DNA of 64,000 nt from Bradyrhizobium commune (lineage in GTDB: Bacteria; Pseudomonadota; Alphaproteobacteria; Rhizobiales; Xanthobacteraceae). Under the pieces are notes generated by a model, which did not search any database, was not told where the DNA came from, and saw only the letters and a program-made list of their open reading frames with translations. The first letter of the stretch is position 1; each line of letters begins with the position of its first letter. Location of the stretch: contig NZ_CP061379.1 of the NCBI RefSeq assembly GCF_015624505.1, positions 3,534,001-3,598,000 of the forward strand, read 5' to 3'. Of this stretch, positions 15,834-25,835 are shown piece after piece. The position numbers and the translations under genes were made by a program.

Positions 15834-18314
15834 ATGTTATCTCGTCATGCCCGCTGCGGCGTGAGTGTCGTTGCCGTTCAGGCAGCGCTGCTCGCTTCGT
15901 CGAGCGGCGTTTTTGCGCAGAGCAGCCAAAGAGAGCTGCCGGCCGTGACCGTCGATTCACCCACAACGGTGAAGCTCAAGCCTCGCAGGCCTGTGGCTCA
16001 GGCAGCTGGCGCCAGGAGATCGTCGGCAAAGCCGGTGGCCGAGCGGGCCGCCTCATCAGCCGCCACCAATGATCATGGCGCGGGCAACGCCCGCGCGTCG
16101 CTGGATCCTCCGGCGGTCGTGGCGCGCTATCAATTGCCGCAGCGATCCTTCAGCATCACGGCGAAGGAGGCCGATGAGACCATCAATCTCAAGGATCCCG
16201 AGGACGCCGTTAAATTTATGCCGAGCCTGTTCGTGCGAAAGCGCAACGACGGCGATAACCAGGCCGTGCTCGCGACGCGAAGCTGGGGCCTCAATTCCAG
16301 TGCGCGCACGCTCATCTATTACGACGACCTCCTGATTTCGGCGCTGATCGGCAACAACAACTCCGGCGCCTCGCCGAAGTGGAATCTGATCTCGCCCGAG
16401 GCGATCGGGCGGGTGGACTTTCTCAATGGTCCGTTTGCGGCCGCCTATCCCGGCAATTCGATTGGCGGCGTCCTCCTGATCACGTCAAAAATGCCGGACA
16501 AGCCGTTTGCGGCCGCCAAGGAAACGGTCTCGGTGATGCCGTGGAATCAATACGGCACCAGGGACACCTACGTGACCAGCCAGACCAGCGCGGCCGCTGG
16601 CAACCGCGACGGCAAGTTGTCGTGGCTCGTCAGCGCCAACTATCTCGATAGTTTTCAGCAGCCGTTGACGTATGTGACGAATGGCTCTGTTCCGGGGGGC
16701 ACGACGGGGACCTTTATCGCGTCCAATCGGACAGGTGGGGTTGCGGATGTCGTTGGCGCGGGCGCCTTGGCGCACTCCCAGCAGACCTCTGGCAACATTC
16801 GTCTTGCCTACGATATCACCCCGCTGGTTCAGGCGACCTATTCATTCGGTGTCTGGAATAATCACCAGACGTCGGATCCACAGACCTATCTGAAATCCAC
16901 GGTAACCGGCTTGCCGACATTCGGAGGCGTGACCGGCTTTGCCAGCAATAAGTACACCTGGGATCAGCTGAACGTAAGCAACGCCGTCTCGCTCAAAAGC
17001 AACACCAAGGGCATCTTCGACTTTGATCTCGCGGTCTCGAGCTACAATTATCTCCAGGACACCCTTCTCAACCCGTATACCATCGCACCGGGGCCGGGCG
17101 TCGGTTATTCGCTGAACGGCAAGGTGACGCGGATGGACGGCACCAACTGGCAGAATGCCGACGCCAAGGGCATCTGGCGTCCCTTCGGCATAGATGGTCC
17201 GCACGAAATCAGTTTTGGCGTTCACGGTGATCGCTACCGGCTTGAAAACCCCGTCTACGGATCGACGATTTGGTACAATGCCCCCTCGACCGGAAATGGT
17301 CAGCTCTATTCGACCGGTGTCGGTGAGACGCGAACCGAAGCCTTGTGGCTGCAAGATGCCTGGAGGATCACACCGAACGTCAAGTTGACCCTCGGCGGGC
17401 GATTGGAGAACTGGCAGGCGCTTGATGGTTTCAATGTCAACTCGACCGTCGCAACAGGTACAGGCACCGCTGCCGTTCCAGTACCGGTCGTGACGCTTCA
17501 GCCGACCACTCAACCGAACCTCAACTCCACCAATTTCTCGCCCAAGGTTTCGCTTTCATATGATCCCAACAAGGATTGGAATATCACCGGAAACTTTGGC
17601 GAAGCCTATCGCTATCCCACCGTCACCGAGCTTTATCAAAACATCTCCGTCAGCAACATTACCTACCTCGCCAATCCGCGACTTTCGCCTGAGCAGGATT
17701 TCACCGGCGAACTCAATCTCGAGCGGCATTGGCAAGACGGCCGGGCAAGGCTCACCGTCTTCGCTGAGCGCACGAATAACGCGCTGATATCGCAAACCAC
17801 GACGGTGCAGGACATAAGTGGAGGGCAGTCGTTCCAGTCAGCGGTCAGCAACGTGGCCGCCATTCGCATGCGGGGCATGGAGCTGTCCGCCGAAGAGGAC
17901 AACGTGCTCATCAGCGGTCTGCAACCGTTCGGCAGCGTGACTTACGTCGATTCAAGAATCATTTCGGACCCGGCCTGGAAGGGTGCCACGACAGTTGTGG
18001 GAAAACGCGTGCCGAATGTGCCCGAGTGGCGCGCCAAATTCGGCGTAAGCTACCGTCCGGACGACAATTGGGTCTATACGGTCGCGGCGCGCTACACTGG
18101 CAAGCAGTACGCAACTCTCGATAATACCGACGTCGTCCAGCACGTGTATCAGGCGTTCGATCCTTTCTTCGTCGTGGACATGAAAATCCACTATAACGCG
18201 ACGAAGAATCTCGCGTTCGACTTCGGCATCGATAATCTCTTCAACGAGCAGTATTTCCTGTTCCATCCGTTCCCGGGACGAACTTTCGTTCTCGCCGGCA
18301 AGTACACGTTCTGA
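15834..18314 (+). CDS. pcuB: TonB-dependent outer-membrane receptor, copper-type (PcuB)
   Basis: Outer-membrane receptor of 826 residues thought to import copper or a copper complex. ATG 15834 with AGGA eight bases upstream gives a signal peptide ending GVFAQ. A TonB-box-like segment ELPAVTVDSP follows, then a plug domain with NLKDPEDAVKFMPSLFVRKR, GRVDFLNGPFAAAYPGNSIGG and VLLITSK. A beta-barrel with GEAYRYPTVTELYQ and a terminal aromatic strand (FVLAGKYTF) completes it. An Ala/Lys-rich stretch of about 70 residues between TonB box and plug is unusual. Neighbours (DUF2946, PCuAC, YcnI, CopCD) support copper over iron as substrate. Confidence 0.88.
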   Translation: MLSRHARCGVSVVAVQAALLASSSGVFAQSSQRELPAVTVDSPTTVKLKPRRPVAQAAGARRSSAKPVAERAASSAATNDHGAGNARASLDPPAVVARYQLPQRSFSITAKEADETINLKDPEDAVKFMPSLFVRKRNDGDNQAVLATRSWGLNSSARTLIYYDDLLISALIGNNNSGASPKWNLISPEAIGRVDFLNGPFAAAYPGNSIGGVLLITSKMPDKPFAAAKETVSVMPWNQYGTRDTYVTSQTSAAAGNRDGKLSWLVSANYLDSFQQPLTYVTNGSVPGGTTGTFIASNRTGGVADVVGAGALAHSQQTSGNIRLAYDITPLVQATYSFGVWNNHQTSDPQTYLKSTVTGLPTFGGVTGFASNKYTWDQLNVSNAVSLKSNTKGIFDFDLAVSSYNYLQDTLLNPYTIAPGPGVGYSLNGKVTRMDGTNWQNADAKGIWRPFGIDGPHEISFGVHGDRYRLENPVYGSTIWYNAPSTGNGQLYSTGVGETRTEALWLQDAWRITPNVKLTLGGRLENWQALDGFNVNSTVATGTGTAAVPVPVVTLQPTTQPNLNSTNFSPKVSLSYDPNKDWNITGNFGEAYRYPTVTELYQNISVSNITYLANPRLSPEQDFTGELNLERHWQDGRARLTVFAERTNNALISQTTTVQDISGGQSFQSAVSNVAAIRMRGMELSAEEDNVLISGLQPFGSVTYVDSRIISDPAWKGATTVVGKRVPNVPEWRAKFGVSYRPDDNWVYTVAARYTGKQYATLDNTDVVQHVYQAFDPFFVVDMKIHYNATKNLAFDFGIDNLFNEQYFLFHPFPGRTFVLAGKYTF

Positions 18315-18355
18315 CGGATGGGACAAATTCAACGGCGACAAGAAAGGCAATCGAC

Positions 18356-18877
18356 ATGAACAAGCTCTCACGCATCTTCGCGCTCGCTGCGCTCTCTACC
18401 GCAGTCATCGCCGCGCCTGCGCGCGCCGGGGACGTCAAGGCCGGTGACCTCGTCATCACCCAGGCCTGGAGCCGGGCGACGCCGGGCGGCGCCAAGGTCG
18501 CCGGCGGCTTTCTCACCATCGAGAACAAAGGGACCGCACCCGACAAGCTCGTTGCCGTCTCGGCGGAGATCGCCGGCAAGGCCGAGGTCCACGAGATGGC
18601 GACGGACAATGGCGTGATGAAGATGCGTCCGCTGGACAAGGGCCTCATCATCGAGCCCGGCAAGACCGTGAAGCTCGCCCCTGGCGGCTATCATCTGATG
18701 CTCCAGGACCTGAAGGGTGCGTTCAAGGAGGGTGACAAGGTGCCGGTCACGCTCGAGTTCGAGAGGGCCGGAAAGGTTGCCGTGTCCCTCGACGTTCAAG
18801 GCGTTGGCGCCCAGGCGCCCGGCGGCGGAGGAGGCATGATGAAGAAGATGCCCGATCATTCGGGAATGAAAATGTGA
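18356..18877 (+). CDS. pcuC: Periplasmic copper chaperone PCuAC family (PcuC)
   Basis: A 173-residue exported copper chaperone (formerly DUF461). The signal peptide ends around APARAGD. The copper site is intact: VHEM, then MKM ten residues on, then YHLML, the H(x)M-x10-M-x21-HxM pattern. A Gly/Met-rich tail (GGGGGMMKKMPDHSGMKM) adds further potential Cu(I) ligands. PCuAC proteins deliver Cu(I) to the CuA or CuB centre of cytochrome oxidase, and in B. japonicum PcuC is needed for aa3-oxidase biogenesis under copper starvation. It lies 41 bases after the receptor gene. Confidence 0.93.
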   Translation: MNKLSRIFALAALSTAVIAAPARAGDVKAGDLVITQAWSRATPGGAKVAGGFLTIENKGTAPDKLVAVSAEIAGKAEVHEMATDNGVMKMRPLDKGLIIEPGKTVKLAPGGYHLMLQDLKGAFKEGDKVPVTLEFERAGKVAVSLDVQGVGAQAPGGGGGMMKKMPDHSGMKM

Positions 18878-18908
18878 CGCGCGCGATCTAGCTCCCCGGG
18901 AGACGAAC

Positions 18909-19427
18909 ATGTCGAAGACGTCCTGGTTAATCCTGTTGGCCGCGCTCGGCACATCGCCTGCGGCGGCGCATGTCTATCTCGACGGCAAGCAGGCCACGGT
19001 CGGTGCGTCCTACAAGGCCGTCTTCGCCGTGCCGCACGGTTGTTCGGGCTCGCCGACGGTCAAGATCCGTGTGCAGATTCCCGAAGGTGTCATCGCTGTG
19101 AAGCCTATGCCGAAGGCCGGCTGGAACGTCGATGTCGTCGAGGGTAATTATGCCGCCGAGTACGACTATCACGGCAACAAGCTGACTTCGGGCGCGAAAG
19201 AGGTGGTCTGGTCCGGCGGCAAGCTGCCGGACCACAATTACGACGAGTTCGTCTTGAGCTCCTTTCTCACCGACAGCCTGAAGCCAAACACCACGTTGTA
19301 TTTCCCAGTCGTGCAGGAATGCGAGAAGGGCGTCAGCCGCTGGATCGAAATCCCGGCGGAAGGGGCCGAGCACTCGCATGAGGACAAGTCGCCGGCGCCT
19401 GGCGTGAAGCTCTTGCCCAAGCCGTAA
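18909..19427 (+). CDS. pcuD: YcnI-like DUF1775 copper-binding protein (PcuD)
   Basis: A 172-residue exported protein of the YcnI/DUF1775 family. The signal peptide ends AAAHVYL, so cleavage would expose a histidine at the mature N-terminus, the residue that with a conserved Trp binds copper in characterised YcnI domains. AVPHGCSGSPTVKIRVQIPEG is the usual first family block, and KAGWNVDVV and VWSGGKLPD are further ones. A GGGAG-like ribosome site precedes the ATG. The stop overlaps the ATG of pcuE by one base (TAATG). Periplasmic role in copper transfer is inferred from family and operon. Confidence 0.9.
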   Translation: MSKTSWLILLAALGTSPAAAHVYLDGKQATVGASYKAVFAVPHGCSGSPTVKIRVQIPEGVIAVKPMPKAGWNVDVVEGNYAAEYDYHGNKLTSGAKEVVWSGGKLPDHNYDEFVLSSFLTDSLKPNTTLYFPVVQECEKGVSRWIEIPAEGAEHSHEDKSPAPGVKLLPKP

Positions 19428-20989
19428 TGCGCCGTCTTGCTGCGCTCGTGACGCTGCTTCTGTTCGCCGGCACTCCAGCCGGCGCGTTCGCGCATGCGGC
19501 ATTGATCTCGGTCGAGCCGGCGAGCGGCAGCATCCTGACGAGCGCGCCGAAGGCGGTCGAACTGCGCTTCAACGAGGCCGTGACGCGAGGTGCGATCCAG
19601 CTGATCGATGGAACAGGGAAGGCGCGTGGCGATGCTCGCGTCATCACATCGGGCGAGAGCATTTCGGTCACGATGCCGGCCGACCTGCCGCAGGGGACGG
19701 CGGTCGTGAGCTACCGCGTGATCTCGCAGGATGGCCATCCCGTGGCAGGATCGGTGATCTTTTCCGTGGGCGGGCCGACGGCGACACAACCGCCCGCCAA
19801 TGTCGACGGTCGCTTGAACGCCCTGATTTGGCTCGCGCAGGTCGGTCTCTATCTAGGGCTTTTTGTCGGCGTCGGCGGTGTGTTCTTTGGGCGCTGGATT
19901 GCGTGGTCGATGACCGGCATGACCGTGCCGCGCGTTGCGCTGATGGTTGGTATTCCCAGTGCCGCCGTCGCCATTGGCGTGCTGGGCCTCGACCTCCTCG
20001 GTCTGCCGCCGGCAGCGCTTATGACGGCTGCGCCGTGGACAATCGCGTTCGCGACCAGCGCCGGTCCCGCCTTGCTCGTCGCCGTCACGGCGATGCTGCT
20101 CGCGCTGATGGCGCTCGATCGCGCGTGGTACGCGCGTGCTCTTGCCGCCATTGCATTCGCCGGCGTCGGCTTGTCGCTCGCCATGACCGGGCACGCCGCG
20201 ACTGCGCCGCCCGAGGTGCTGACGCGGCCGGCGGTCTTCCTCCATGGTCTCGGTGTCGCCTTCTGGATCGGCGCTTTGGCCCCTCTGATGGTGCTGGTGT
20301 CGAGGCCAACGGCGGCGACACTGCCCCTCCTGAATCGCTTCTCGCATATTGCCATGCCGGTCGTTGCAATGCTGGCGCTGACTGGCCTTACACTTGCGGT
20401 GATCCAGCTCGAAAGTCTTTCGGCGCTGATCGAGACCCGCTACGGCGTCATCCTCACGATCAAACTGGCGCTGGTGTTGTCCCTGCTGGCGCTCGCCGCG
20501 CTCAACCGTTTCCGTCTGACACCGGCACTGGCGAAAGGGCACAAGGCTGCACCCGCGCTCAAACGCTCAATCCTGGTCGAATGCGCCGCCGCCCTGGGCA
20601 TCCTCGCCGTCGTCGCCGGCTGGCGCTTTACGCCGCCGCCGCGGACCATCGTTCCGGACACCCCGCTGGCGATCCACATCCACAGCGACAAGGCGATGTT
20701 CCAGGTGCTGGTGTCGCCCGGCAAGTCGGGCATCGACGATTTCGTGCTCCAGCTGATGACCGGGGAGGCGACGCCGCTGAAGGCCAAGGAGGCGACGTTG
20801 ACGCTGAGCCTGCCGGAGCGCGGCATCGAGCCGATCGAGCGCGACGCCGAGCTGGGGCCCGACGGCTATTGGCATGTGCGCAAGGTCGAATTGCCCTTCG
20901 CCGGCCGCTGGCATGTGCGGATCGACGCGCTGGTGACCGATTTCGAGAAGGTCACACTCGAGGACGAGCTCGAGGTCCAGCCGCCTTGA
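19427..20989 (+). CDS. pcuE: CopC-CopD fusion copper import protein (YcnJ-like, PcuE)
   Basis: A 520-residue inner-membrane protein. A signal peptide leads to a CopC domain whose mature N-terminus is HAALISVEPASGS, with His as the expected copper ligand. It also has EPASGSILTSAPKAVELRFNE and a second site in SQDGHPVAGS. A CopD domain with about eight membrane helices (residues 125-400) follows, then a C-terminal periplasmic YtkA-like domain with GIDDFVLQL and GRWHVRIDA. YcnJ-type fusions import copper across the inner membrane. Last gene of the operon; 146 bases separate it from proS, with no clear terminator. Confidence 0.92.
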   Translation: MRRLAALVTLLLFAGTPAGAFAHAALISVEPASGSILTSAPKAVELRFNEAVTRGAIQLIDGTGKARGDARVITSGESISVTMPADLPQGTAVVSYRVISQDGHPVAGSVIFSVGGPTATQPPANVDGRLNALIWLAQVGLYLGLFVGVGGVFFGRWIAWSMTGMTVPRVALMVGIPSAAVAIGVLGLDLLGLPPAALMTAAPWTIAFATSAGPALLVAVTAMLLALMALDRAWYARALAAIAFAGVGLSLAMTGHAATAPPEVLTRPAVFLHGLGVAFWIGALAPLMVLVSRPTAATLPLLNRFSHIAMPVVAMLALTGLTLAVIQLESLSALIETRYGVILTIKLALVLSLLALAALNRFRLTPALAKGHKAAPALKRSILVECAAALGILAVVAGWRFTPPPRTIVPDTPLAIHIHSDKAMFQVLVSPGKSGIDDFVLQLMTGEATPLKAKEATLTLSLPERGIEPIERDAELGPDGYWHVRKVELPFAGRWHVRIDALVTDFEKVTLEDELEVQPP

Positions 20990-21135
20990 GACGAGGCGGT
21001 TCAAGTCGAACCTGAAGTCAACGGAAAAATGACAGGAATTCCGCCGTGTTAGCGGCTTTTCCTCATTCCCGGTCTTGTGTTTTCGTTCCCAATCCGGTTT
21101 CACTGCAACCCCTTACCGATTCTCCGAGTATTGCC

Positions 21136-22455
21136 ATGCGGTTGTCGCGGTTCTTTCTGCCCATCCTGAAGGAAAATCCGAAAGAGGCGGAGATTGTCTC
21201 GCATCGGCTGATGCTGCGCGCCGGCATGATCCGGCAGGAGGCGGCCGGCATCTATGCCTGGCTGCCGCTCGGCTTCCGCGTGCTGAAGAAGATCGAGCAG
21301 ATCGTGCGCGAGGAGCAGGACCGTTCCGGCGCGCTGGAACTGCTGATGCCGACGCTGCAGCTCGCCGATCTCTGGCGCGAGAGTGGCCGCTACGACGCCT
21401 ACGGCCCGGAGATGCTGCGGATCGCCGACCGCCACAAGCGCGAGCTGCTATACGGGCCGACCAACGAGGAAATGATCACCGAGATCTTCCGCGCCTACGT
21501 CAAGTCCTACAAGAACCTGCCGCTCAATCTCTATCACATCCAATGGAAATTCCGCGACGAGCAGCGTCCGCGCTTCGGCGTGATGCGCGGGCGCGAATTC
21601 CTGATGAAGGACGCCTATTCCTTCGACCTCAACGAAACGTCGGCGCGCGTCGCCTACAACAAGATGTTCGTCGCCTATTTGCGCACCTTCGCGCGGATGG
21701 GGCTGAAGGCGATCCCGATGCGCGCCGAGACAGGCCCGATCGGCGGCGATCTCAGCCACGAGTTCATCGTGCTCGCAGAGACCGGCGAATCCGGAGTGTT
21801 CATCAATCGCGACGTGCTGGACCTGCCGGTGCCGGACGAGAACGTCGACTATGAGGGCGACCTGGCGCCGATCATCAAGCAGTGGACCTCGGTCTACGCG
21901 GCGACCGAAGACGTGCACGACGCCGCGCGGTTCGAACAGGAAGTGCCCGCCGACAAGCGGGTGAACACCCGTGGCATCGAGGTCGGTCAGATCTTCTATT
22001 TCGGAACCAAATATTCCGAGCCGATGAAGGCGATGGTGGCGGGCCCCGACGGCGTCGACGTGCCGATCCATGGCGGCTCCTACGGCGTCGGCGTCTCGCG
22101 CCTGCTCGGTGCCATCATCGAGGCCTGCCATGACGATGCCGGCATCAAATGGCCGGAAGCGGTCGCCCCGTTCCGCGCCGTGGTGCTGAACTTGAAGCAG
22201 GGCGATACCGCGGTCGATGCGGCCTGCGAGAAGCTCTATGCGGAACTGTCGGCCAAGGGCGTCGACGTGCTCTACGATGACACCGACCAGCGCGCCGGCG
22301 CCAAATTCGCCGCCGCCGACCTGATCGGCATCCCCTGGCAGATCATGATCGGGCCGAAGGGGCTCGCCGACGGCAAGGTCGAGCTGAAGCGGCGCGCCGA
22401 CGGCTCACGCGAGAATCTGTCGCCGGCGGACGTGGTCGCCCGGCTGGTCGGTTGA
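21136..22455 (+). CDS. proS: Prolyl-tRNA synthetase, short alphaproteobacterial type
   Basis: Charges tRNA-Pro with proline, 439 residues in the cytoplasm. Class II motifs are visible: [13 protein letters not shown], the motif 2 loop [20 protein letters not shown] and motif 3 [15 protein letters not shown], followed by the anticodon-binding domain. The YbaK-like editing insertion found in E. coli ProS is absent, as usual for alphaproteobacteria. ATG 21136 is chosen because [19 protein letters not shown] is the conserved N-terminus; a longer in-frame extension to 21046 has no family counterpart. It leads into lolC and lolD in the common proS-lolCD order. Confidence 0.96.
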   Translation: MRLSRFFLPILKENPKEAEIVSHRLMLRAGMIRQEAAGIYAWLPLGFRVLKKIEQIVREEQDRSGALELLMPTLQLADLWRESGRYDAYGPEMLRIADRHKRELLYGPTNEEMITEIFRAYVKSYKNLPLNLYHIQWKFRDEQRPRFGVMRGREFLMKDAYSFDLNETSARVAYNKMFVAYLRTFARMGLKAIPMRAETGPIGGDLSHEFIVLAETGESGVFINRDVLDLPVPDENVDYEGDLAPIIKQWTSVYAATEDVHDAARFEQEVPADKRVNTRGIEVGQIFYFGTKYSEPMKAMVAGPDGVDVPIHGGSYGVGVSRLLGAIIEACHDDAGIKWPEAVAPFRAVVLNLKQGDTAVDAACEKLYAELSAKGVDVLYDDTDQRAGAKFAAADLIGIPWQIMIGPKGLADGKVELKRRADGSRENLSPADVVARLVG

Positions 22456-22526
22456 ATATTGTTCATCGTTCGATCGCGGCCGCCAATGCGGCCACAATTG
22501 ACCCCGAATCATGGGATTATCGAACG

Positions 22527-23807
22527 ATGGACGAGACCATGACCGAACCTGTGCAAACCGCGCCTTTCGCGCCCTTCGAGTGGATGCTGTCGGCGCGCTA
22601 TTTGCGGGCGCGGCGCAAGGAGGGATTCATCTCGGTCATCGCCGGGTTCTCCTTCCTCGGCATCATGCTCGGCGTCGCCACGCTGATCATCGTGATGGCG
22701 GTGATGAACGGCTTCCGCAAGGAGCTGCTCGACAAGATCCTTGGTCTGAACGGCCACATCCTGGTGCAGCCGCTGGAATCGCCGCTGACCGACTGGAAGG
22801 ATGTCGCCGAACGCATCAGCCAGGTCCAGGGCATCCGCCTCGCAGCGCCCGTGGTCGACGGCCAGGCGCTGGCGTCCTCGCCGTGGAACGCCTCGGGCGT
22901 GCTGGTGCGCGGCATCCGCTCCGACGACCTCAACAACCTCACCTCGATCGCCAAGAACATCAAGCAGGGCTCGCTGGAAGGCTTTGACGACGGGCAGGGC
23001 GTCGCGATCGGCCGGCGGCTCGCCGACCAGCTGTCGCTGCATGCCGGTGACAGCGTGACCCTGGTGGCGCCGAAAGGCGCGGTGACCCCGATGGGCACGA
23101 CGCCGCGCATCAAGCCGTACAAGATCGTCGCGGTGTTCGAGATCGGCATGTCCGAATACGATCTCGGCTTCGTGTTCATGCCGCTCGCGGAAGCGCAGGC
23201 CTATTTCAACCGCAGCAGCGACGTCACCTCGATCGAGGTGTTCACCACCAACCCCGACCGCATCGATGCCTTCCGCAAGTCGGTGACGGAGGCGGCGGGC
23301 CGGCCGGTGTTCCTGGTCGACTGGCGCCAGCGCAATTCGACCTTCTTCAACGCGCTCCAGGTCGAGCGCAACGTGATGTTCCTGATCCTGACCATGATCG
23401 TGCTGGTCGCGGCGCTCAACATCGTGTCCGGCCTGATCATGCTGGTGAAGGACAAGGGCAGCGACATCGCGATCCTGCGCACGATGGGCGCCTCGCAAGG
23501 CTCGATCATGCGGATCTTCCTGATCACGGGCGCCTCGATCGGCGTGGTCGGCACGCTGGTCGGCTTCTTCGTCGGCCTGGTGATCTGCCTCAACATCGAA
23601 TCGATCCGGCAGTTCCTGTCCTGGCTGACCGCGACCGAGCTGTTCTCGCCGGAGCTCTACTTCCTCTCAAAACTGCCCGCCGAGATTGACGTCGGCGAGA
23701 CCTCGGCCGTGGTCATCATGGCGCTGACCTTGTCGTTCCTGGCGACGCTCTATCCGTCCTGGCGCGCCGCGCGACTCGATCCCGTCGAAGCGCTCCGGTA
23801 CGAGTGA
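22527..23807 (+). CDS. lolC: Lipoprotein-releasing ABC transporter permease (LolC/E-type)
   Basis: Inner-membrane permease of the Lol system that extracts outer-membrane lipoproteins and hands them to LolA, 426 residues. After [20 protein letters not shown] comes the first membrane helix ([20 protein letters not shown]). A large periplasmic domain with [12 protein letters not shown] and [10 protein letters not shown] follows, then three C-terminal helices and [17 protein letters not shown]. Only one permease gene is present, so it probably works as a homodimer (LolF style) with LolD. ATG 22527 is favoured; an upstream TTG overlapping the proS stop is weaker. Confidence 0.94.
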   Translation: MDETMTEPVQTAPFAPFEWMLSARYLRARRKEGFISVIAGFSFLGIMLGVATLIIVMAVMNGFRKELLDKILGLNGHILVQPLESPLTDWKDVAERISQVQGIRLAAPVVDGQALASSPWNASGVLVRGIRSDDLNNLTSIAKNIKQGSLEGFDDGQGVAIGRRLADQLSLHAGDSVTLVAPKGAVTPMGTTPRIKPYKIVAVFEIGMSEYDLGFVFMPLAEAQAYFNRSSDVTSIEVFTTNPDRIDAFRKSVTEAAGRPVFLVDWRQRNSTFFNALQVERNVMFLILTMIVLVAALNIVSGLIMLVKDKGSDIAILRTMGASQGSIMRIFLITGASIGVVGTLVGFFVGLVICLNIESIRQFLSWLTATELFSPELYFLSKLPAEIDVGETSAVVIMALTLSFLATLYPSWRAARLDPVEALRYE

Positions 23808-23814
23808 GGGGCTG

Positions 23815-24516
23815 ATGGAGAGCCATGGGGCGGACGATGTACCGGTTCTTTATCTCCACGAGATAAAGCGGCAGTACTTGCAGGGCGAGGCGCCGCTGAC
23901 GATTCTGGACGGCGCCAAGCTCGCGCTATGGGCCGGGCAGTCGGTCGCGCTGGTCGCGCCGTCGGGCTCGGGCAAATCGACGCTGCTGCACATCGCGGGG
24001 CTGCTTGAGGCGCCGGATTCCGGCGAGGTCTATGTCGGGGGAGCGCCGACCTCGCAGCTGCCGGACATCGAGCGCACCCAGCTGCGCCGCACCGAGATCG
24101 GCTTCGTCTACCAGTCGCATCGGCTCTTGCCGGAGTTCTCGGCGCTCGAGAACGTCATGCTGCCGCAGATGATCCGCGGCCTGAAGAAGTCCGAATGCGT
24201 CAAGCGCGCCAAGGAGATCCTCGGCTATCTCGGCCTCGGCGACCGCATCACCCATCGCCCCGCGGAACTGTCGGGCGGCGAGCAGCAGCGCGTCGCGATC
24301 GCGCGCGCGGTCGCCAACGCGCCGCGCGTGCTGCTGGCAGACGAGCCAACCGGCAATCTCGACCCGCACACCGCCGACCACGTGTTCCAGGCGCTTATGC
24401 AGCTCGTGAAGGCGACGCAGGTCTCGATGCTGATCGCGACCCACAACATGGAGCTCGCCGGCCGCATGGACCGGCGCGTCTCGCTGGCCAACGGCCAGGT
24501 GATCGAGCTCGAATAA
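23815..24516 (+). CDS. lolD: Lipoprotein-releasing ABC transporter ATPase LolD
   Basis: ATPase partner of the permease seven bases upstream, 233 residues. Walker [11 protein letters not shown]-loop [18 protein letters not shown], signature LSGGEQQRV, Walker [14 protein letters not shown] and THNMELA are all present; the QSHxLLPEFTALENV-like stretch distinguishes LolD from related MacB ATPases. It energises release of lipoproteins from the inner membrane. In many rhizobia dnaE follows lolD closely; here some 9 kb of accessory genes intervene. A 24-bp dispersed element begins eight bases after the stop. Confidence 0.95.
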   Translation: MESHGADDVPVLYLHEIKRQYLQGEAPLTILDGAKLALWAGQSVALVAPSGSGKSTLLHIAGLLEAPDSGEVYVGGAPTSQLPDIERTQLRRTEIGFVYQSHRLLPEFSALENVMLPQMIRGLKKSECVKRAKEILGYLGLGDRITHRPAELSGGEQQRVAIARAVANAPRVLLADEPTGNLDPHTADHVFQALMQLVKATQVSMLIATHNMELAGRMDRRVSLANGQVIELE

Positions 24517-24523
24517 CAAACTT

Positions 24524-24547
24524 GCGAAAACAACCCCATGCACAGTA
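24524..24547. repeat. 24-bp dispersed element, copy 2 (after lolD)
   Basis: Reads CGAAAACAACCCCATGCACA on the plus strand and is the exact reverse complement of 10748-10771 over 24 bases. Seven bases separate it from the lolD stop. Relative to transcription it has the same orientation as copy 1 has to its sugar permease gene. Confidence 0.8.
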
Positions 24548-24606
24548 GCCGGCCTTGGCCGGTGACGGGCGGGGTGACTTCTCCCAGTTATCTGACATCG
24601 CTGGCA

Positions 24607-24633
24607 AAACGGCGGCGATCGCGCATCGCCGCC
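24607..24633 (-). terminator. Weak terminator of the alcohol dehydrogenase gene
   Basis: Inverted repeat GGCGGCGAT / ATCGCCGCC with a 5-base loop, followed on the minus strand by GTTTT. It lies just after the minus-strand dehydrogenase gene and before the lolD 3' region. The T-run is short, so termination strength is doubtful. Confidence 0.45.
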
Positions 24634-24646
24634 GCCTTCGGGCAGT

Positions 24647-25726
24647 TCACGGCCGGATCATCGTCATGCTGAACGGGCCGGCGTTGGCGGCCGCGTAGGC
24701 CACGGCCTCGTTGGCGTGGTCGAGATCGAACGCCTTGGTCTCGTAGTGATCGAGGCGCAGCAGCCCTGCGCGCACCAGCGCGATCAGGCGGACGGCGGCG
24801 TCCGGCGGATACATCCAGACGCCGTGGATGGTGATGCATTCGCGCATGATCCAGTTGTAGGGCAGCTCGAGGCCCGCGCCGCCCTGCATGTTGACGCCGC
24901 CCATCAGCACGACGCGGCCGTAGGGACGCACCGTCATGATCGCGGCGCGCACCACCGTCGTCGCGACCGAAGGCGGCATGATATCGAACACGCAATCGAT
25001 CGGGCCGGGAGCGGCGCGCTTCATCCGCGCGCAATCGTCGGCCTCGTTGCCCGTCAGCTTCACCGGCCTGACGCGTTCGCCGTAACGCCGCACGAGTTCG
25101 GCCAGCATCGTCTCGTTGCGGCCGGGCGCCACGACGCAGGCTGCGCCCATCGCCAGTGCCACGGCTACCGCAGCGCTGCCGAAATTGCCGGTCGCGCCAC
25201 TCACCAGCACGGTCTCGCCAGGCTGCAATTTGGCGGCGAGGAAGCCGCCATAGGGCACCAGCATGTTGCCGAGCGCGCACCATTGGTCGGCCTCCGTCGC
25301 GCTGATCTGGCCGAGCCGCGTCACGTTCTCCGTCGGCACCCTTATCTGCTCGGCGAACGAGCCGTCGTGGAAATACTTCTGGAGCCGCATGCCGCCTTCG
25401 CCGCGGGCGCTCACGCCCTGGAGGTGAATGTCGGGAGCGATCGCATCGTCGCGCGAGCGCACCGTCGGACCGCACAGCACCCAGTCGCCGACGGCGAGTT
25501 TCGTCGCGTCCGGGCCGATCGCGCGGACGCGGCCGACCCCGCCCGCGCCGGGGACGACGGGGAGATCCAGCGCGTATTGACGCTCGCCGCTCAACACCTC
25601 GTTCGTATACGAGATCACGCGGGTGGAGACGATATCGACGATGACCTCGCCGGTGCCGAGCACCGGGGCGGGCACGTCCTCGATCGCAAGCGGGGTTCCG
25701 AAGGATTTAAGTACGGCAGCTTTCAT
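24647..25726 (-). CDS. MDR-family alcohol dehydrogenase-like oxidoreductase
   Basis: A 359-residue medium-chain dehydrogenase/reductase. The GroES-like N-terminal domain has VVPGAGGVGRVRAIGPDA and VGDWVLCGP. The nucleotide-binding domain has the motif VSGATGNFGSAAVAVALAMG. The usual catalytic-zinc cysteine region is replaced by STRVISYTNEVLSG, so this looks like a zinc-independent member (quinone-reductase-like). ATG 25726 is preferred because GAGG lies eight bases before it; the GTG at 25735 overlaps that site. It is divergent from an MmyB-type regulator 110 bases away, the usual layout for a regulated detoxifying reductase. Substrate unknown. Confidence 0.82.
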   Translation of the reverse strand: MKAAVLKSFGTPLAIEDVPAPVLGTGEVIVDIVSTRVISYTNEVLSGERQYALDLPVVPGAGGVGRVRAIGPDATKLAVGDWVLCGPTVRSRDDAIAPDIHLQGVSARGEGGMRLQKYFHDGSFAEQIRVPTENVTRLGQISATEADQWCALGNMLVPYGGFLAAKLQPGETVLVSGATGNFGSAAVAVALAMGAACVVAPGRNETMLAELVRRYGERVRPVKLTGNEADDCARMKRAAPGPIDCVFDIMPPSVATTVVRAAIMTVRPYGRVVLMGGVNMQGGAGLELPYNWIMRECITIHGVWMYPPDAAVRLIALVRAGLLRLDHYETKAFDLDHANEAVAYAAANAGPFSMTMIRP

Positions 25727-25768
25727 GATGTTCACCTCAAAGTCGGGTGATGCTCATATGCGCTGCCT

Positions 25769-25796
25769 TTGACGGGGCAGGAAGGCCTGGTATTAT
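25769..25796 (+). promoter_or_regulatory. Promoter of the MmyB-type regulator gene
   Basis: TTGACG, 16 bases, TATTAT gives a good sigma70-like match (5/6 each). Downstream, TATTATCCTAGTATTCC contains a near direct repeat (GTATT-CC) that could be an operator in the divergent dehydrogenase-regulator interval. Confidence 0.5.
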
Positions 25797-25835
25797 CCTA
25801 GTATTCCAGAAGCCCTTCCATCGCGGGAGCATGCC

